A stretch of DNA of 64,000 bases, taken from positions 9,908,093 through 9,972,092 of the forward strand of contig JAQFVV010000031.1 of NCBI GenBank assembly GCA_028023455.1, written 5' to 3'. The notes under the pieces were generated by a model, which was not told the origin of the DNA, ran no database searches, and worked only from the letters and a program-made list of their open reading frames with translations. The first letter of the stretch is position 1. Every line of letters begins with the position of its first letter. The translations under genes were made by a program, and so were the position numbers. The DNA is from Epiperipatus broadwayi. Taxonomy: Eukaryota > Onychophora > Udeonychophora > Euonychophora > Peripatidae. Positions 48,557 to 60,343 of this stretch are shown here, in pieces.

Positions 48557-51500
48557 ATCTTAGTAATTTCAATATTTTCAGTGCTTTATAATAGTAAGAT
48601 TTTATGCAATAATGAAATTAAAATCATGATTTCCACATTTTATGTATACACACATTAAATTTTACAAGATTATAATGTAAATTTGTTCAAACATTGTGCA
48701 TGTTAATTTTGTATTTTAAATCACATTCTGTTTTTGCTTTTTAAAAAAGAATGTAATCAATTATTAATCATTTAGTGTCCGCAAGTTTATTTTTAAAAGG
48801 TGAGTAATAGCAGTGGGCACAATTAAAATTGAAAATTAAAAAATTAAAAACAAAAATAAGAATTTAATTTTTAGTTGTTAGATTAATTATTAATTACGAT
48901 GTCACCAGAAAACCATTAACACAACATGAGAGTGACATTGGCACTAGTTGTATTTCCTCTTGTGAAGAATCTGATTTTTTTACTAGTTTGCAAATGAACC
49001 TGTTTATCAGCAAATAGTGATAATAATTAAAATGTGTATAAAAATGTAAATTACTGTAAATTATGCATAAAAATATATTGTTTTGAATAAAATTAAATAT
49101 TATAGTTAAAAAAAGTTTGTCTTGTATCATTTTTTTCAAATTTGAAATTTTTTATTATTCATATTTTATTTTCTTATTTTTTTTGCACGAATTTTAAAGT
49201 AATTTTATGTTGGTGCTTTGCTTTTATGCAATTTTTGAAAAATCACAGTCCATATCCTCCCTTTTTCAAGGTAAGTTATGTCTATTTTTGTGCGATTTTA
49301 TTTGCACGTGTTTTCTGAGGAACCTATCTATCACGTAAAGTGAGACCCAGGTGTATTTAAAAAAAAAAAAAACTAAATTGGGACTTTTGAAAATTTTACC
49401 TTTTTTAGCTTTTTTTTAAAAATATTACCAAATGCCAGTATACTTACGTATTTTAATACAGTTCAGTACCTATAAGCACATGTTTTAAAACTGGCTGAAA
49501 CAAAGCATATTAATTTTACAATTAATTGGATTTTTTCTTATCAGAAAGAAACTCTGATGTTACATACTTCATTTGTTTCGTGTAGTTAAAAAATACAGAT
49601 AAGAAAAAATAGTATTGTTAACATTTGATCTGATGTGGATATCGATCTACACTTGATCATGTGAGGTCCCTATGGGCTCTTGAAATTGATACAAATTATA
49701 TTTTATTTACATAATTTTCTATTTGTTAACATTGAAGTGATTTTCACCATCAACAAATGAACACGAAATCATGATAAAAATATTTACAGATTAAAAAAAA
49801 CTGTTGATTATTTCAAATGTAAAAGATATATTGGTTTTTAAATAAGATAAACGCAAACCCCTTCTCACCATCAGATAGGTAGCATTAGCATCTTTGAGAA
49901 ATTTAATGAATAAATGTCATTTTGATTCTTTTTTTTTTATCTGCCAGCACATAACAACATGTGAGAAATGAAACACACAGCATTACTTGATTTGGTAAGA
50001 AAAAATCTGACTTATTAATTGTAAAATTAATATTCTTTACTTTAGGCAATTATTATTTTGGCTAATGTTAAGATAAAATGCAATTTATTATTAATTATGT
50101 AATATGCTTCAGCAGTTGTTTCTACATTTATTCAATATTTATGTATTTTAGAGATTATAAGCTTTTAGTATTTCAAAATTTATTCCTTCCTCCCATTTTT
50201 TATATTTTGTATATTTTAATCACGTGACTTGATGAAGCATAATTGTATGAAATTTGCACTTTAATTTTTTTAATTATTAATGTAAATTGTGATTTTGCAA
50301 CAAATGGGCATATCATGACACCATGTGGATTATTGGGTGCCATTTATCGCTTAGATGTGTCAGCGATGTTTTTGGGTGGCATTAGAATTTGAAATGGCAG
50401 AGAGCACACTCTAAAATCGGTACCGAATTTTTTAAATATCATCAAATATTAAACGATTGTATATATGTTACAAACTTGTATAGAACCTTTTATTTATTTT
50501 CATTATCATATTCTTTTAAAAATAAACTAGAGACGCTATTTATATATATACTCTACATTTTATTTTAAAAACTTATATATTTATTACTGGAGAAAAGAAG
50601 CATAGTTGTGTAGTAAATTTTAAAAAAAAATACTTGTTTACTGTTAATATTTGTTTATGAGTTTGATTGATTACCCATTTTGTGTGTTTTAATTTTGTTC
50701 AGAAGTTTGTAAGACATTTTTATACTCACTGTGATAAATTATATTGTTGAAAATGATAAAAGAATCCATTAGTTTATTGGAAATTTATAGCTTTGGTTTG
50801 TAAAAAATTTATTATAAAAGGTAAAAGGTTAGTTTCATTCATATTATTTTTAGAGATTGATATATATATTAAGGGGAAAAATAACTATAAATAAAATATC
50901 TAAATAACAATAAACAAAAGGTTAGTTACTGATATTCAGGAGTTCAAAAGAAGCTAATAATGAGAACATGTATTAAATTCAGTATTACAAGGAAGAATTA
51001 TTAAAGTTAATCCTTGACTCTTATTGTGAACTTTTTTGGTAATGTGTATTTTTTATATGTCATTGATTGCATGTTCCAAACACTGTTTTATTATTTTACA
51101 GAAATAAAATGATTAATTTTGAAATTTATATCTAATAAAAATATGATTGAATAAAAAGTGAATATATATTTAAATATCTTTATTACTCAAAAGTTCATTA
51201 TAAATGCAAATCTCAGAAGAGTCAGTAACTGACAGGCGGACATGCACACGGTAATAAAATGGGAATAAAAGTTAATTTTCTAATAATTATTACAAGCATT
51301 TATAATTTAATTAATTACCATTATTATATGCGTAATCTTAAGATATATCTAATAAAGTTGTAATTATGTGTAATATTTTCATGAAGCCTTAATTTTTAAG
51401 TTAGTTCACTGTCCTGAAGATTTAGCACAGTAGTTAAATGCCATATTCTAGCTTACCCTCTAACAGATTGACATTTTCTATTGTTAGCCCTAATGGTAAT

Positions 51501-51839
51501 TTTTGTCAATGTTAAACCTTTGATTTTGGTATAAAACTTTTATTCTATAATAAAACATAACAAATTGGACTGGACCGGTTAGAAATTTAAGTTTACAAAA
51601 TAAAAAAAAAATATTCTAAAAAATCATATTTGAACTTTTTAAATATTGGGGAAATGACTATGTAATGGAAACAAAGGAGTTTTTATCATTGCATAATGGA
51701 AAGAAAGAAATCAAGCATGTGACTCAATAAAAATGAGTAAAATCCTGGTTGAATGAAATTTATTTTTTAAAATGAAAATGAATAAATCTGAAGTCTTAAT
51801 AAATCTATAAAATGCTGTTATATAAACAAAGAGAATGAT
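48557..51839. other. AT-rich intergenic DNA
   Basis: No gene recognised. Short frames here (e.g. 48894-49139) look random. Confidence 0.5.
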
Positions 51840-51905
51840 ATTCAACCTATGGCCCCTGGGCCACATGTGGCCCACCAAGCTTTTAGGTGTGGCCCAGCAA
51901 TAGAC
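51840..51905. repeat. GGCCC-rich palindrome, possible hAT terminal sequence
   Basis: TGGGCCACATGTGGCCCA at 51857-51874 is a perfect 18-bp palindrome inside a GC-rich patch in AT-rich DNA. The wording (ggcccctgggccacatgtgg) resembles the subterminal GGCCC motifs of some hAT (Charlie-like) elements. No opposite end or 8-bp target duplication was found. Confidence 0.3.
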
Positions 51906-53334
51906 TGATGGCCAACAGATGTGAACCCTAATCCTCATCTGAATTCATTCTATTCTTGATTCCTTTGTTCAACATTTAGAGTGCTTTTAAGTCAAAGCCT
52001 GGGGAAAAGTGATTTACTCCCTTTGTTTACATATACATTGAGCTATGTTTAATATAAAAAAATTCTGCTATAAAATATTGAAATTGTATTTATAATTTTT
52101 AGAATATCTCAAAAGATCCTACCATGGTGAAAATAAGCTGTCAGTAGTTAATTTTACCACACTGGCTATGCTTTTTTTGATTAAGGTCAAATTTATTAAC
52201 TTCTATTTTAAAAAATAAAACATATATGAATAAAATCAAAGTGTATATGTGCATTCTTTTGATTCAAAATAATGAATATACAATTATTGTGTAATATTAA
52301 CAGAAATGTTTAATAAACTATGCAAATGTCATGTTTTTTTCTTATTACAAAAATTTTCTCAAAATAAGCTAACTGGAGAACAAAGAAGCAAAATCATCAA
52401 ACATGTGGAGACTGGACTAAATACATTTTGATTTTTACCAACTACTGGACAATACTGACCTATTCAGGTTTTTTAAAATTAATAAATCGATATTTGTTAG
52501 TTCATGGTTTTAGTATATAAAAAATACCTACAGAAATATAGCCATAGAAGAGTGGCTTAAAGTATGAGAACTACTCATGGCATCTTCAAAGTAAATAGAC
52601 ATGTTGATGCTGGATGTCATAATCACAGAATTGAAATTTATGAATCATGATTCAAGTTTGTCACTAAGCAAAACATTCACTTTAAAATTATTACATTTTA
52701 ATTAGTATTAATTAATATTTATCATTTATTCAGAATTCAATTTTGATGAAGTATCTTCATTGCTTTTTGAAATCTTTTAAATATGATGATAGTCTTATTT
52801 ATAGCTAAAAAATTATTTGACTAAGACCTGATCAGGTTTAGGTATGTGGATAATTTAAACAAAACAAGAATAAAAACAACAGCATATTATTGCTTTTTAA
52901 ATGTCCTTCTTGTCTCAGTATATATCTTCATCATTTTTCATATTGAAAAAAAACAAAAAACAAACATTTATTTTCTTTGGAGTTTATGTAATGTTGAAGC
53001 ACTAAAAGTGACAAAGATAACTATTATAGCATCTTTAGCTCAATTTCACCACTCTACTATTGAAATAAATAGCAGAAAGCAAAGAAATGATAAATCGAAA
53101 CTTTAAACCTGGAACATTTAATTTCAGATTCTATCACCCTAACCGTAAATTAAATTGCATAAGACAATATACTATAGATATATACACACTTGTATGCACT
53201 TAATATTTCATGTGGTGGGGTTTAAAAAAGTAGTTTTCTGTATAATAAAATGTGTTTATTCGTAATAAGGTGGCAATTATTCTTACTGTAATTTATAACT
53301 ATGTCTTTAAAATTTATAAAATATAAGATTAATT
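51906..53334. other. AT-rich intergenic DNA
   Basis: No gene recognised; the open frame at 52846-53106 has no recognisable motif. Confidence 0.5.
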
Positions 53335-53605
53335 AATGGAGATTTGAACCCAGACATTCAATCTTCCTTCAGCTCTCCATTAAAGTTTGAAGTATCTTTA
53401 TATAAACTAAGCACTGATTATATATATATATGTGTGATAGATGATGATCTGGACCAACTGATGAGTGCTGGTTCAGCATGAAATATGTATATCGAAGCTC
53501 ATTTATATATTTTTTGCATATATGTGGTCATGCGTATCAGTTATGTAAGATGGAGTGGATAGTTGAAGAGAGCGTGAAAGTCTGTGTTCAAATCCCCTTT
53601 TAATT
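53335..53605 (+). repeat. S repeat with inverted tRNA-like ends
   Basis: It opens with gagatttgaacccagacatt (complement of the tRNA-like end), continues actaagcactgattatata, gatctggaccaactgatgag, ggttcagcatgaaatatgta, and closes with tggatagttgaagagag and gtgttcaaatcccc. The two ends are about 80% inverted repeats. Confidence 0.65.
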
Positions 53606-55914
53606 ACATCTAAGGCTCAGTATATTTCAATCTATTTGTATTTAAGAGAGAAGATTAATAAATAATATTTTTGTGACAAAATATTGCATAAATCATTGGA
53701 TTTGTATATTAGTATGCCAAAAGTTACACATATTTTCCATTCGAAAAAAAAAAAGTTTATTAATTAGTAGAGAACGAACTACATTCGATTTAGCTAAATA
53801 TCGAATGCCAATCATATCTTTCATTTTAATCCTGTCAAATGAATGGATATCGATAATATTTAAAAACAATATATATTTATTTTACTCAAATTGTTCTATT
53901 ATTTAAAAAATAAATAAAATAATTTGACCAAATATTTAGAAATATTGATTTATTTTGGATGTTTTCATATATGTATATATAAAGGTCTGTTGCGAAGATT
54001 TTTTATCTTTGTGTCTTATTTAAAGTTAAGTTTTGTCCTTTTATTCACGTTTTCTGTGCAATCTTCAAATATAAAACATTTTATTCTTAATAAATAACTG
54101 ACTGTGCGATCGAGTTTTGGGAGGAAAGAGACTCTGACTGAGTTAAAATTTATTTTAAAATATTTTTTCATTGTCTACGATTAGTTTTCTACTTGCGATC
54201 AGCAAAGTATGTATAAATTTATAACCTATTTTAGAACAAATAATATATTTTGAAAAATATTTTATATGCTTTTCTGAACATCAATAAAAGCAGAAAAAAT
54301 AATGTAAATTATGATCGTATTTACACAACTAATCTCATTTTATCTAGCAGTATGGAAACAATGCTTTTAATATAATTATGCATAAATTATAAATTTTCAG
54401 CTCCGGCCTTAAAAATAGCATTCAAAAATTAAAATTAAAAAATTTAAGCAAGTGAAACTGCATTGTTCAAATATTTTATTTTTTCTTAATAACAACAAAA
54501 AAAAAGAAATAAAATTCACTGCTAATAATAATGCTTTTAAAATATACGTGTCAGCGGATTAATCTACATACATATAAATAATCAAACATAAGCAAAATTT
54601 GGTCAACGTTACGGAAATTTCTGTTATATTAACATTCATATTTGATTTCATAGCAGCACAGAAGTCGAAATAAATATCGATGTAGCATTTTCAACTTTTT
54701 ACAAGTTGAACTCTAAGAATGTATTAAGATTATCTGACGGAGTTTAAAAGAATATAAATCATTGATATTTTATTAAATGGAATATAGCCATTCAAAATGG
54801 CTGAAATGTTTCGCGTTTCATAATTGATGATTTCACATATAATTAACACTTAATGTGTCGACGTAAATTAGCTGTGATCGGAATTCGGTTTACCTAGATA
54901 CGATAGATATTTAAATTGTAAATCAATAGTTAAACAAATCATTAAAAATATCTAAAAACTACTTTTAATAGACATTATTCTCATAAACATGGACTAATAT
55001 GTTTCTGATTTCATTTATACTCATTTCCAAGTTTAATAAAAAATTTAATACTTATTCAAGTTCCAAAATTCTTGTGACAGCTGACAAAAACGTAATAATA
55101 AAAATGAATGGCATTCAACAAGACTACATCACATGTTGACACAAACATAACTGTGCAACACAGATAGACCAAGATTAAGATAACACACAGAGTTGTTTAT
55201 ACAGTGTTGCCTGCTTAAATGCATGGTGGCAAGTTTGCAAACTTAATTGTTAGACTTCATATAATTTGACCACTTTAATATTGATGTTTTTGATAAACTG
55301 CTGAGACACCTTATTTATATACAGCTTTTTGGAGCTGTCTTCACTACAAATACAATATATTAATAAAGAGTTGGATTTTCCATAAGCTAATTAAAAATAG
55401 ATGCTTGCCTAGTGACTCTTTTTTTGAAAATGTGATTCTGAGCAAAACAAAATTAGGTATCATTGTTAACATCTATAATGAATTGAATTTTGTTCTCACA
55501 ATTGATATTATCTATATTAGCATCCTATATAACAATTTAGGGGGCATGCAAAAGTTAAATCATAGTGTTTTTATACTATGAACATTAATGTCAAAGATGT
55601 TCAATATATATATGTGTAAAATCACTTTTTCAAAGATTAGGTAAAATTCATCACTTCTGTGAAACAAAGACAAAGTCTGAACAAAACAGACATTGTGCTT
55701 GTTTTATCAATAACACTGTTGAATTTTATCTATTCGTTGGAAAGTAGTGGTTTTACTATATTTGAATTTGCAGCTAGCATTATACATTTGATTTAATCTT
55801 TAATATATACCATACATGTTTAACCCATTTAGCAAAGGCAATTGGTCCCTCAAAACTCATTGATAAGCAAGAATATCATATTCAGAATAAGTATTTATAA
55901 TGGTTAAAAAATAA
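53606..55914. other. AT-rich intergenic DNA
   Basis: No gene recognised. The short plus-strand frame around 55430-55560 (LGIIVNIYNELNFVLTIDII) matches nothing I know. Confidence 0.5.
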
Positions 55915-56090
55915 TAATTGCCAAAGCTTGAAACCGGTCTGAGGATAGGGATCATTTCTAAATAAAGATTTTTAAATGCTTTCTCTCATGATATTTATTG
56001 ATAAAGATTGTTAGAGCTCTTTAGTTTTTATTATCATTACAAGCTCATATAATGTGATGAAGTCATGTGATGTAAGACTTATTTTTAGTT
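55915..56090 (-). repeat. repeat R, diverged fragment
   Basis: gaaaccggtctgaggatagg, taaataaagatttttaaatgc and gtcatgtgatgtaagactt correspond to the R units at 20237-21230, at lower identity. Confidence 0.65.
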
Positions 56091-57136
56091 ATTTATAGGG
56101 ATTGTCTATGGGGGGAAGTGGTCCATTATTGTACCTAAAAAATTGAACTATAAGTTGGGAATCTTACATTAAAAAAATAACTTATTGAATATATATAAAA
56201 ACCCTTAACGTTATATACTTGTATAAAGTGTGCTCTGTGCATTATGCAGGTATTCACTTAAAATATGTTATCATCATCAATCATTATCAATCCACAGCAG
56301 GGTGAATGTCTCCAAGTTCAATCCATCTCTGATCTTTAGATTCTCTTCTTCACATCTCCCCATGCACGCTTTCTTATTTCATCCATCCATCTCACATGTG
56401 GTCTCTTTCTGGGTCTTTTACAATCTCTTCAAATCCAGTTTAAGATTTCAATAATCCATCTATTATCATTTCTTCTATCAATATGTTTGGCCCAACTCCA
56501 CTTGTCTTTTAATTTTTTCAATGATATTAATAACACCTATTTGTTCTCTTAGCCATATATTGTGTTTTTGATCTCTCCTTGTTACTCCCAACATGCATCT
56601 CTCCATACTTCTTTGAGTGGTCTGAAATTTTTGTATTGCTCTATGTCCAAGTCTCAGATTCATAAATAAGAACTGATAAAACACATTTATTAAAAACCTT
56701 CCTTTTCAAACACATAGGCATATTTCCTTTTAGTATTAAATTATTTCTATCAAAAGCACCCCAACCAAGTTTAATTCTATGATTAATTTCATCCATTATT
56801 TTTCCATGTGTATTAATAATTTGACCAAAGTATTTGTAACTGTTAACTTCTTCTAACTCATCATAAGCAATCTTTATTTTTATATTTTGAGAAAATCGAT
56901 TAAACATTACTTTAGTCTTTTTAACATTTATCTTTAGTCCTACTTTCATATGATAACTCCTGCAACATTTCCTGCAGCTCTAAAGGATTATTTGCAAAAA
57001 CAACTACATCATCTGCAAAATCTAAATGACTTAAATAATCTCCACTTATTTTCACTACTTTAGATTCTCATTTTAATCCACAAAATATTTCTTGCAGCAC
57101 TGCTGTAAAAAGTTTTGGAGATATGGAGTCACCCTG

Positions 57137-57640
57137 TCATACACCCTTCTCAATATTGATTTTCTCAGTAACATTACATAATCTAATTGTTGTTGTAGCA
57201 TTTTTATAAATATTCTTTAAAATATGACAATATCCTGGATCTATACCTTGATGATCCAATGCCTTAATCACTGAAAAAATGTTTATAGAATCAAATGCCT
57301 TTTCATAATCTACAAATCCAAAGCATAATGACAATTCATATTCATTTGTCCTTTCTGCAACTTCTATTAATACCTGAATATGAGCTACTGTACTAAAACC
57401 ACTTTTAAATCCCACTTGTTCTCTTGGTTGGTGAAAATCCAGTATTCTCTGAAGACGAGTTGTAATTATCTTGGTAAAAATTTTGTATTGAACTGATAAA
57501 AGGCTGATAGGTCTGTAATTTCTATTATCTTCTTTATCACCTTTTTTGAATATTAATATTAATACTGCATTCTTCCAATCATCTGGTACATCTTTATCAT
57601 TTAGACATTTGGTATATAACTTTGCTAAAAAAATCTATTT
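57137..57640 (-). pseudogene. RTE reverse transcriptase palm (copy c)
   Basis: Contains FKSGFSTVAHIQVLIEV, LSLCFGFVDYEKAFDSI (catalytic Asp) and ALDHQGIDPGYCHILKNIYK; upstream the FKKGDKEDN.. block is in another frame. Catalytic residues are present but the frame is broken several times. Confidence 0.8.
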
Positions 57641-57837
57641 CTGCACCTGCTTCTTTTAATATATCAATTATAATTCCATCATTACCTGGAGCCTTCCCTT
57701 TCTTCATAAATTTAATTGCATGTCTCACTACTTCATTTAAAATTCTGGGCAATTTGGAAGATATGAAAGATATAGGAGGTACTTATTCTTTATTATTATA
57801 TAATTTTTGATAGAAGTCTTCTACCCAGTTCATGATG

Positions 57838-58419
57838 TCATTTCTCTTTTGTCCTTATTGCAGATATAAATTTTCTACCAATACCAAAGTGTTGTTTTAC
57901 ACTCTTGAGACTTTTATTTTCTTTTACAGCTTTCCTTGCTAGTTCACAATTATACTTTCTTATATCATTTTCAATTCTTTTCTGCACCATTTTACAGAAT
58001 TTGAGGTATTCAATTTTTTTTAATGCATCATTTTTGTATATCTTCATAGCCCTTCTTTTCTTATTGGTCAATTGCTGCTTTTTTCTACCAACTATCTTTG
58101 TTGCAGTTTTTAAAAGTGTATCAGTTATTTTCATATTAATTTTATTCAAATCCGAATCATGTTCAAAATCTACTACTACTTGAAACTGATTTGTAAGTTC
58201 TAATTTAAATTCAATAGAGTATTTCTGAAGATTAGGAATATCAACTGTAAATATTGTTTTTCTTAATAATTTTTGCCTTTCTAGTTTTGCATTAACACAT
58301 ATCTTACAACTTCCTAATAGATTATCACTTCCTATGTTAAATTTATTAAGAACATTACAAGCTTGAAATATGTATTTTCTGTTAGTCAAAATATATAAAC
58401 CCATGGATGTCCATTTCAT
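57838..58419 (-). pseudogene. RTE endonuclease end and linker (copy c)
   Basis: Longest open segment of this copy: YILTNRKYIFQACN, FNIGSDNLLGSCK (the SDH motif altered to SDN), a basic linker, and HFGIGRKFISAIRTK before a stop. Fuses in one frame two parts that are in separate frames in copy a, which shows that the copies carry different indels. Confidence 0.8.
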
Positions 58420-58445
58420 TGTAACATTTTTCTCAAAAAAAAAAT

Positions 58446-58722
58446 TTATAATATAAAATTTTCTTTTTCTGTAAACTCCACAAGTCTATGATCTCTCTCA
58501 TTTCTATTACCATAGTCAAAATTACTTACAGCACTTTTATCTTTCATTTGTTTACCAATTTTAACATTAAAGTCTCCCATAATAATTTTAAAATGTTGTT
58601 TACTCTGATCAAAAGCCTTTTGTACATCCATATAAAAATCTTCTACTCCTTCATCACTATGAGAACTTGTTGAGACATAAACCTGAATCATCTGCATTTA
58701 GTATCTGCTATTAAGTTGTATA
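58446..58722 (-). pseudogene. RTE endonuclease fragment (copy c)
   Basis: MQMIQVYVSTSSHSDEGVED, KIIMGDFNVKIGKQM and NRNERDHRLVEFTEK correspond to the second half of the APE-type endonuclease in copy a. Confidence 0.75.
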
Positions 58723-58727
58723 AATCC

Positions 58728-59100
58728 CCCTTATCTTTCCCTAAATTCAGCATAAATTCCAAGAACCCACTTTCAGTATAATCACTTTGTTTATATTTAC
58801 TCTCTCACAAATTTTTTATTTATATTCTTTCTCCTTGCAGACATTTACATTCTTTTAACAGATGCCTAATATTTTCTATGCCTTCTTTACATAACTTGTA
58901 GACTAATTCACCCATATTTTTTCATTTATGTGTATATTTCTTTGTTGCTAAAGATGCTGTTCGAGCTTTAAACAGAAAACTACTTTCTTTGCTATTATCA
59001 TAAATTAACTCACACCTAATATTCTGTTTACTTCTATATATATTTAAACTGTTTTTAATATCCATACTAATTCTTATTTTCTGTTTACTAATTGTGCCAT
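58728..59100 (-). pseudogene. LINE 3' fragment (family E), minus strand
   Basis: Reads SLNIYRSKQNIRCELIYDNS, LFKARTASLATKKYTHK (then a stop), KLCKEGIENIRHLLKECKCL (C..C..H..C) and SDYTESGFLEFMLNLGKDKG. Matches 45440-45870 on the other strand. It abuts the truncated 5' end of RTE copy c. Confidence 0.6.
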
Positions 59101-59181
59101 CTATACTTCATTGTATTGTAATTACATTTTACAAAATTGACCTAATAACAATTGAGTCTATTCATTATGCCTGCATTTTGA
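59095..59181 (+). repeat. direct repeat pair, copy 1
   Basis: ccatctatacttcattgta and gagtctattcattatg..tgc recur at 59711-59792 with about ten changes. The 530 bp between them has no recognised content. Confidence 0.6.
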
Positions 59182-59710
59182 TAGATCTCTGATGTAGCTT
59201 TCTAAAGATGTCTACCACAAAAAAATCCAATGCAATTTGGATTTTTTATAAATTTTTTTATTAACAGTGCATTTAATTTTTTTTTTTTTGATCAATTTTG
59301 TAATTTTCACGAAGTGATAAAGACAGAAGATACATACCGACCTTTAAATAGACATTTATCAGAGTAAATGTAATCTTATTCACAAACAAGGCCTACAATG
59401 GAGCCTAAACATAAAGCACAATATCAGACTCGTAAGTATAAAATTTTAATTTTTTTAATTTTTTGAAAAAATGATAATTTTTATTAATTTTAGTTTGTAG
59501 TTGGTGTGTGTTGATATAATTCATATATTTATTTATGCTCATATATAATTCATATCTACCGTAATTTTCTAAAGTTCTAATCCACTTATTTTATAAACAT
59601 AAACTTATTTTATAAAAATAATGATTCTCAAAAAGTTTAATAATTTATTATTATGTTTATATGATATGTTTGTATTTACAAGTAATGAGTTACAAAACTA
59701 ATAATCAAAT

Positions 59711-59792
59711 GTACCATCTATACTTCATTGTACTGTAATTGCATTTATTATTGACGTAATAATAATCGAGTCTATTCATTATGTCTGCATTT
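59711..59792 (+). repeat. direct repeat pair, copy 2
   Basis: Second copy of 59095-59181, same orientation. Confidence 0.6.
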
Positions 59793-59910
59793 TTTTTCCT
59801 CGTTTATGTAAGATACATATTGTGTTTTAATTTTTTTCTGAAATTATTGCAGATTTTTTCAACAGATATAACATATTCCATAATTTCCGCATTCTAGTAC
59901 AAAGTAGCAC

Positions 59911-59981
59911 GCGTTGGTGGTCTAGCGATTAGCATAGTTGTCTTCCAAGCAGCTGACCCGGATTCGCTTCCCGTTCAACGC
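59911..59981 (+). tRNA. tRNA-Gly(UCC)-like gene, probably a pseudogene or SINE head
   Basis: GCGTTGGTGGTCTAGCGATT has the acceptor and D-arm start of tRNA-Gly; the anticodon loop reads CTTCCAA (anticodon TCC); GGATTCGCTTCC is the box B region. All seven acceptor positions can pair (one G-T). The anticodon stem needs two G-T pairs, and the T stem has two mismatches out of five, which argues against a working gene. Close to the usual 71-72 bases. The run to the RTE copy at 60012 is only 30 bp. Confidence 0.55.
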
Positions 59982-60011
59982 TTTGACATATATATATAAG
60001 TAGATCACGAG

Positions 60012-60333
60012 ATCGAAAACGCAATGTATGGGTAAGAGAACAAACAGGTGTTACTGACCTCATTGAAAAAATTAAAAGATTGAAGTGGAGTTGGGCTGGA
60101 CATATTGCTAGAAGAGATGATAATAGATGGACAATTGAAATTTTAAACTGGATTCCAAGAGATTGTAAAAGACCCAGAAGGAGACCACATGTAAGATGGA
60201 TGGATGAAATAAGAAAATGTGTAGGGGTGATGTGGAGAAGAGAAGCTAAAGATCGGAGAAGATGGATTAAACTTGGAGAGACCTTCATCCTGCAGTGGAT
60301 TGATAATGTTTGATAATGATGATGATGATGATG
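60012..60333 (+). mobile_element. RTE-type LINE 3' end (copy d) with target-site duplication
   Basis: AGATCACGAG occurs at 60002-60011 and again at 60334-60343, directly bounding the copy: a perfect 10-bp target-site duplication. It reads LREQTGVTDLIEKIKRLKWS, WAGHIARRDDNRWTIEILNW, then RPRRRPHVRWMDEIR and LGETFILQWIDNV with stop, followed by a (GAT)n tail. This is the intact C-terminus of the family and one of the youngest-looking insertions here. Confidence 0.9.
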
Positions 60334-60343
60334 AGATCACGAG

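Larger units (their letters stand above)
56270..58722 (-). mobile_element. RTE-type LINE (copy c), 5'-truncated in the endonuclease
   Basis: Collinear with copy a: 3' tail (ATCATC) at 56270, C-terminal region, thumb (NSYKYFGQIINTHG), FADD at 57008-57019, CFGFVDYEKAFDSI, KGKAPGNDGI, the linker, and an endonuclease part containing IIMGDFNVKIG and NRNERDHRLVEF. It stops near 58722, so the first part of the endonuclease is missing. Frameshifts interrupt it repeatedly, and the SDH motif has become SDN (NIGSDNLLGSC). Confidence 0.85.

Noticed and set aside
52846-53106. 86-codon plus-strand frame as a host gene
   Set aside because: No recognisable motif, composition follows local AT bias, and no promoter or splice context could be supported.
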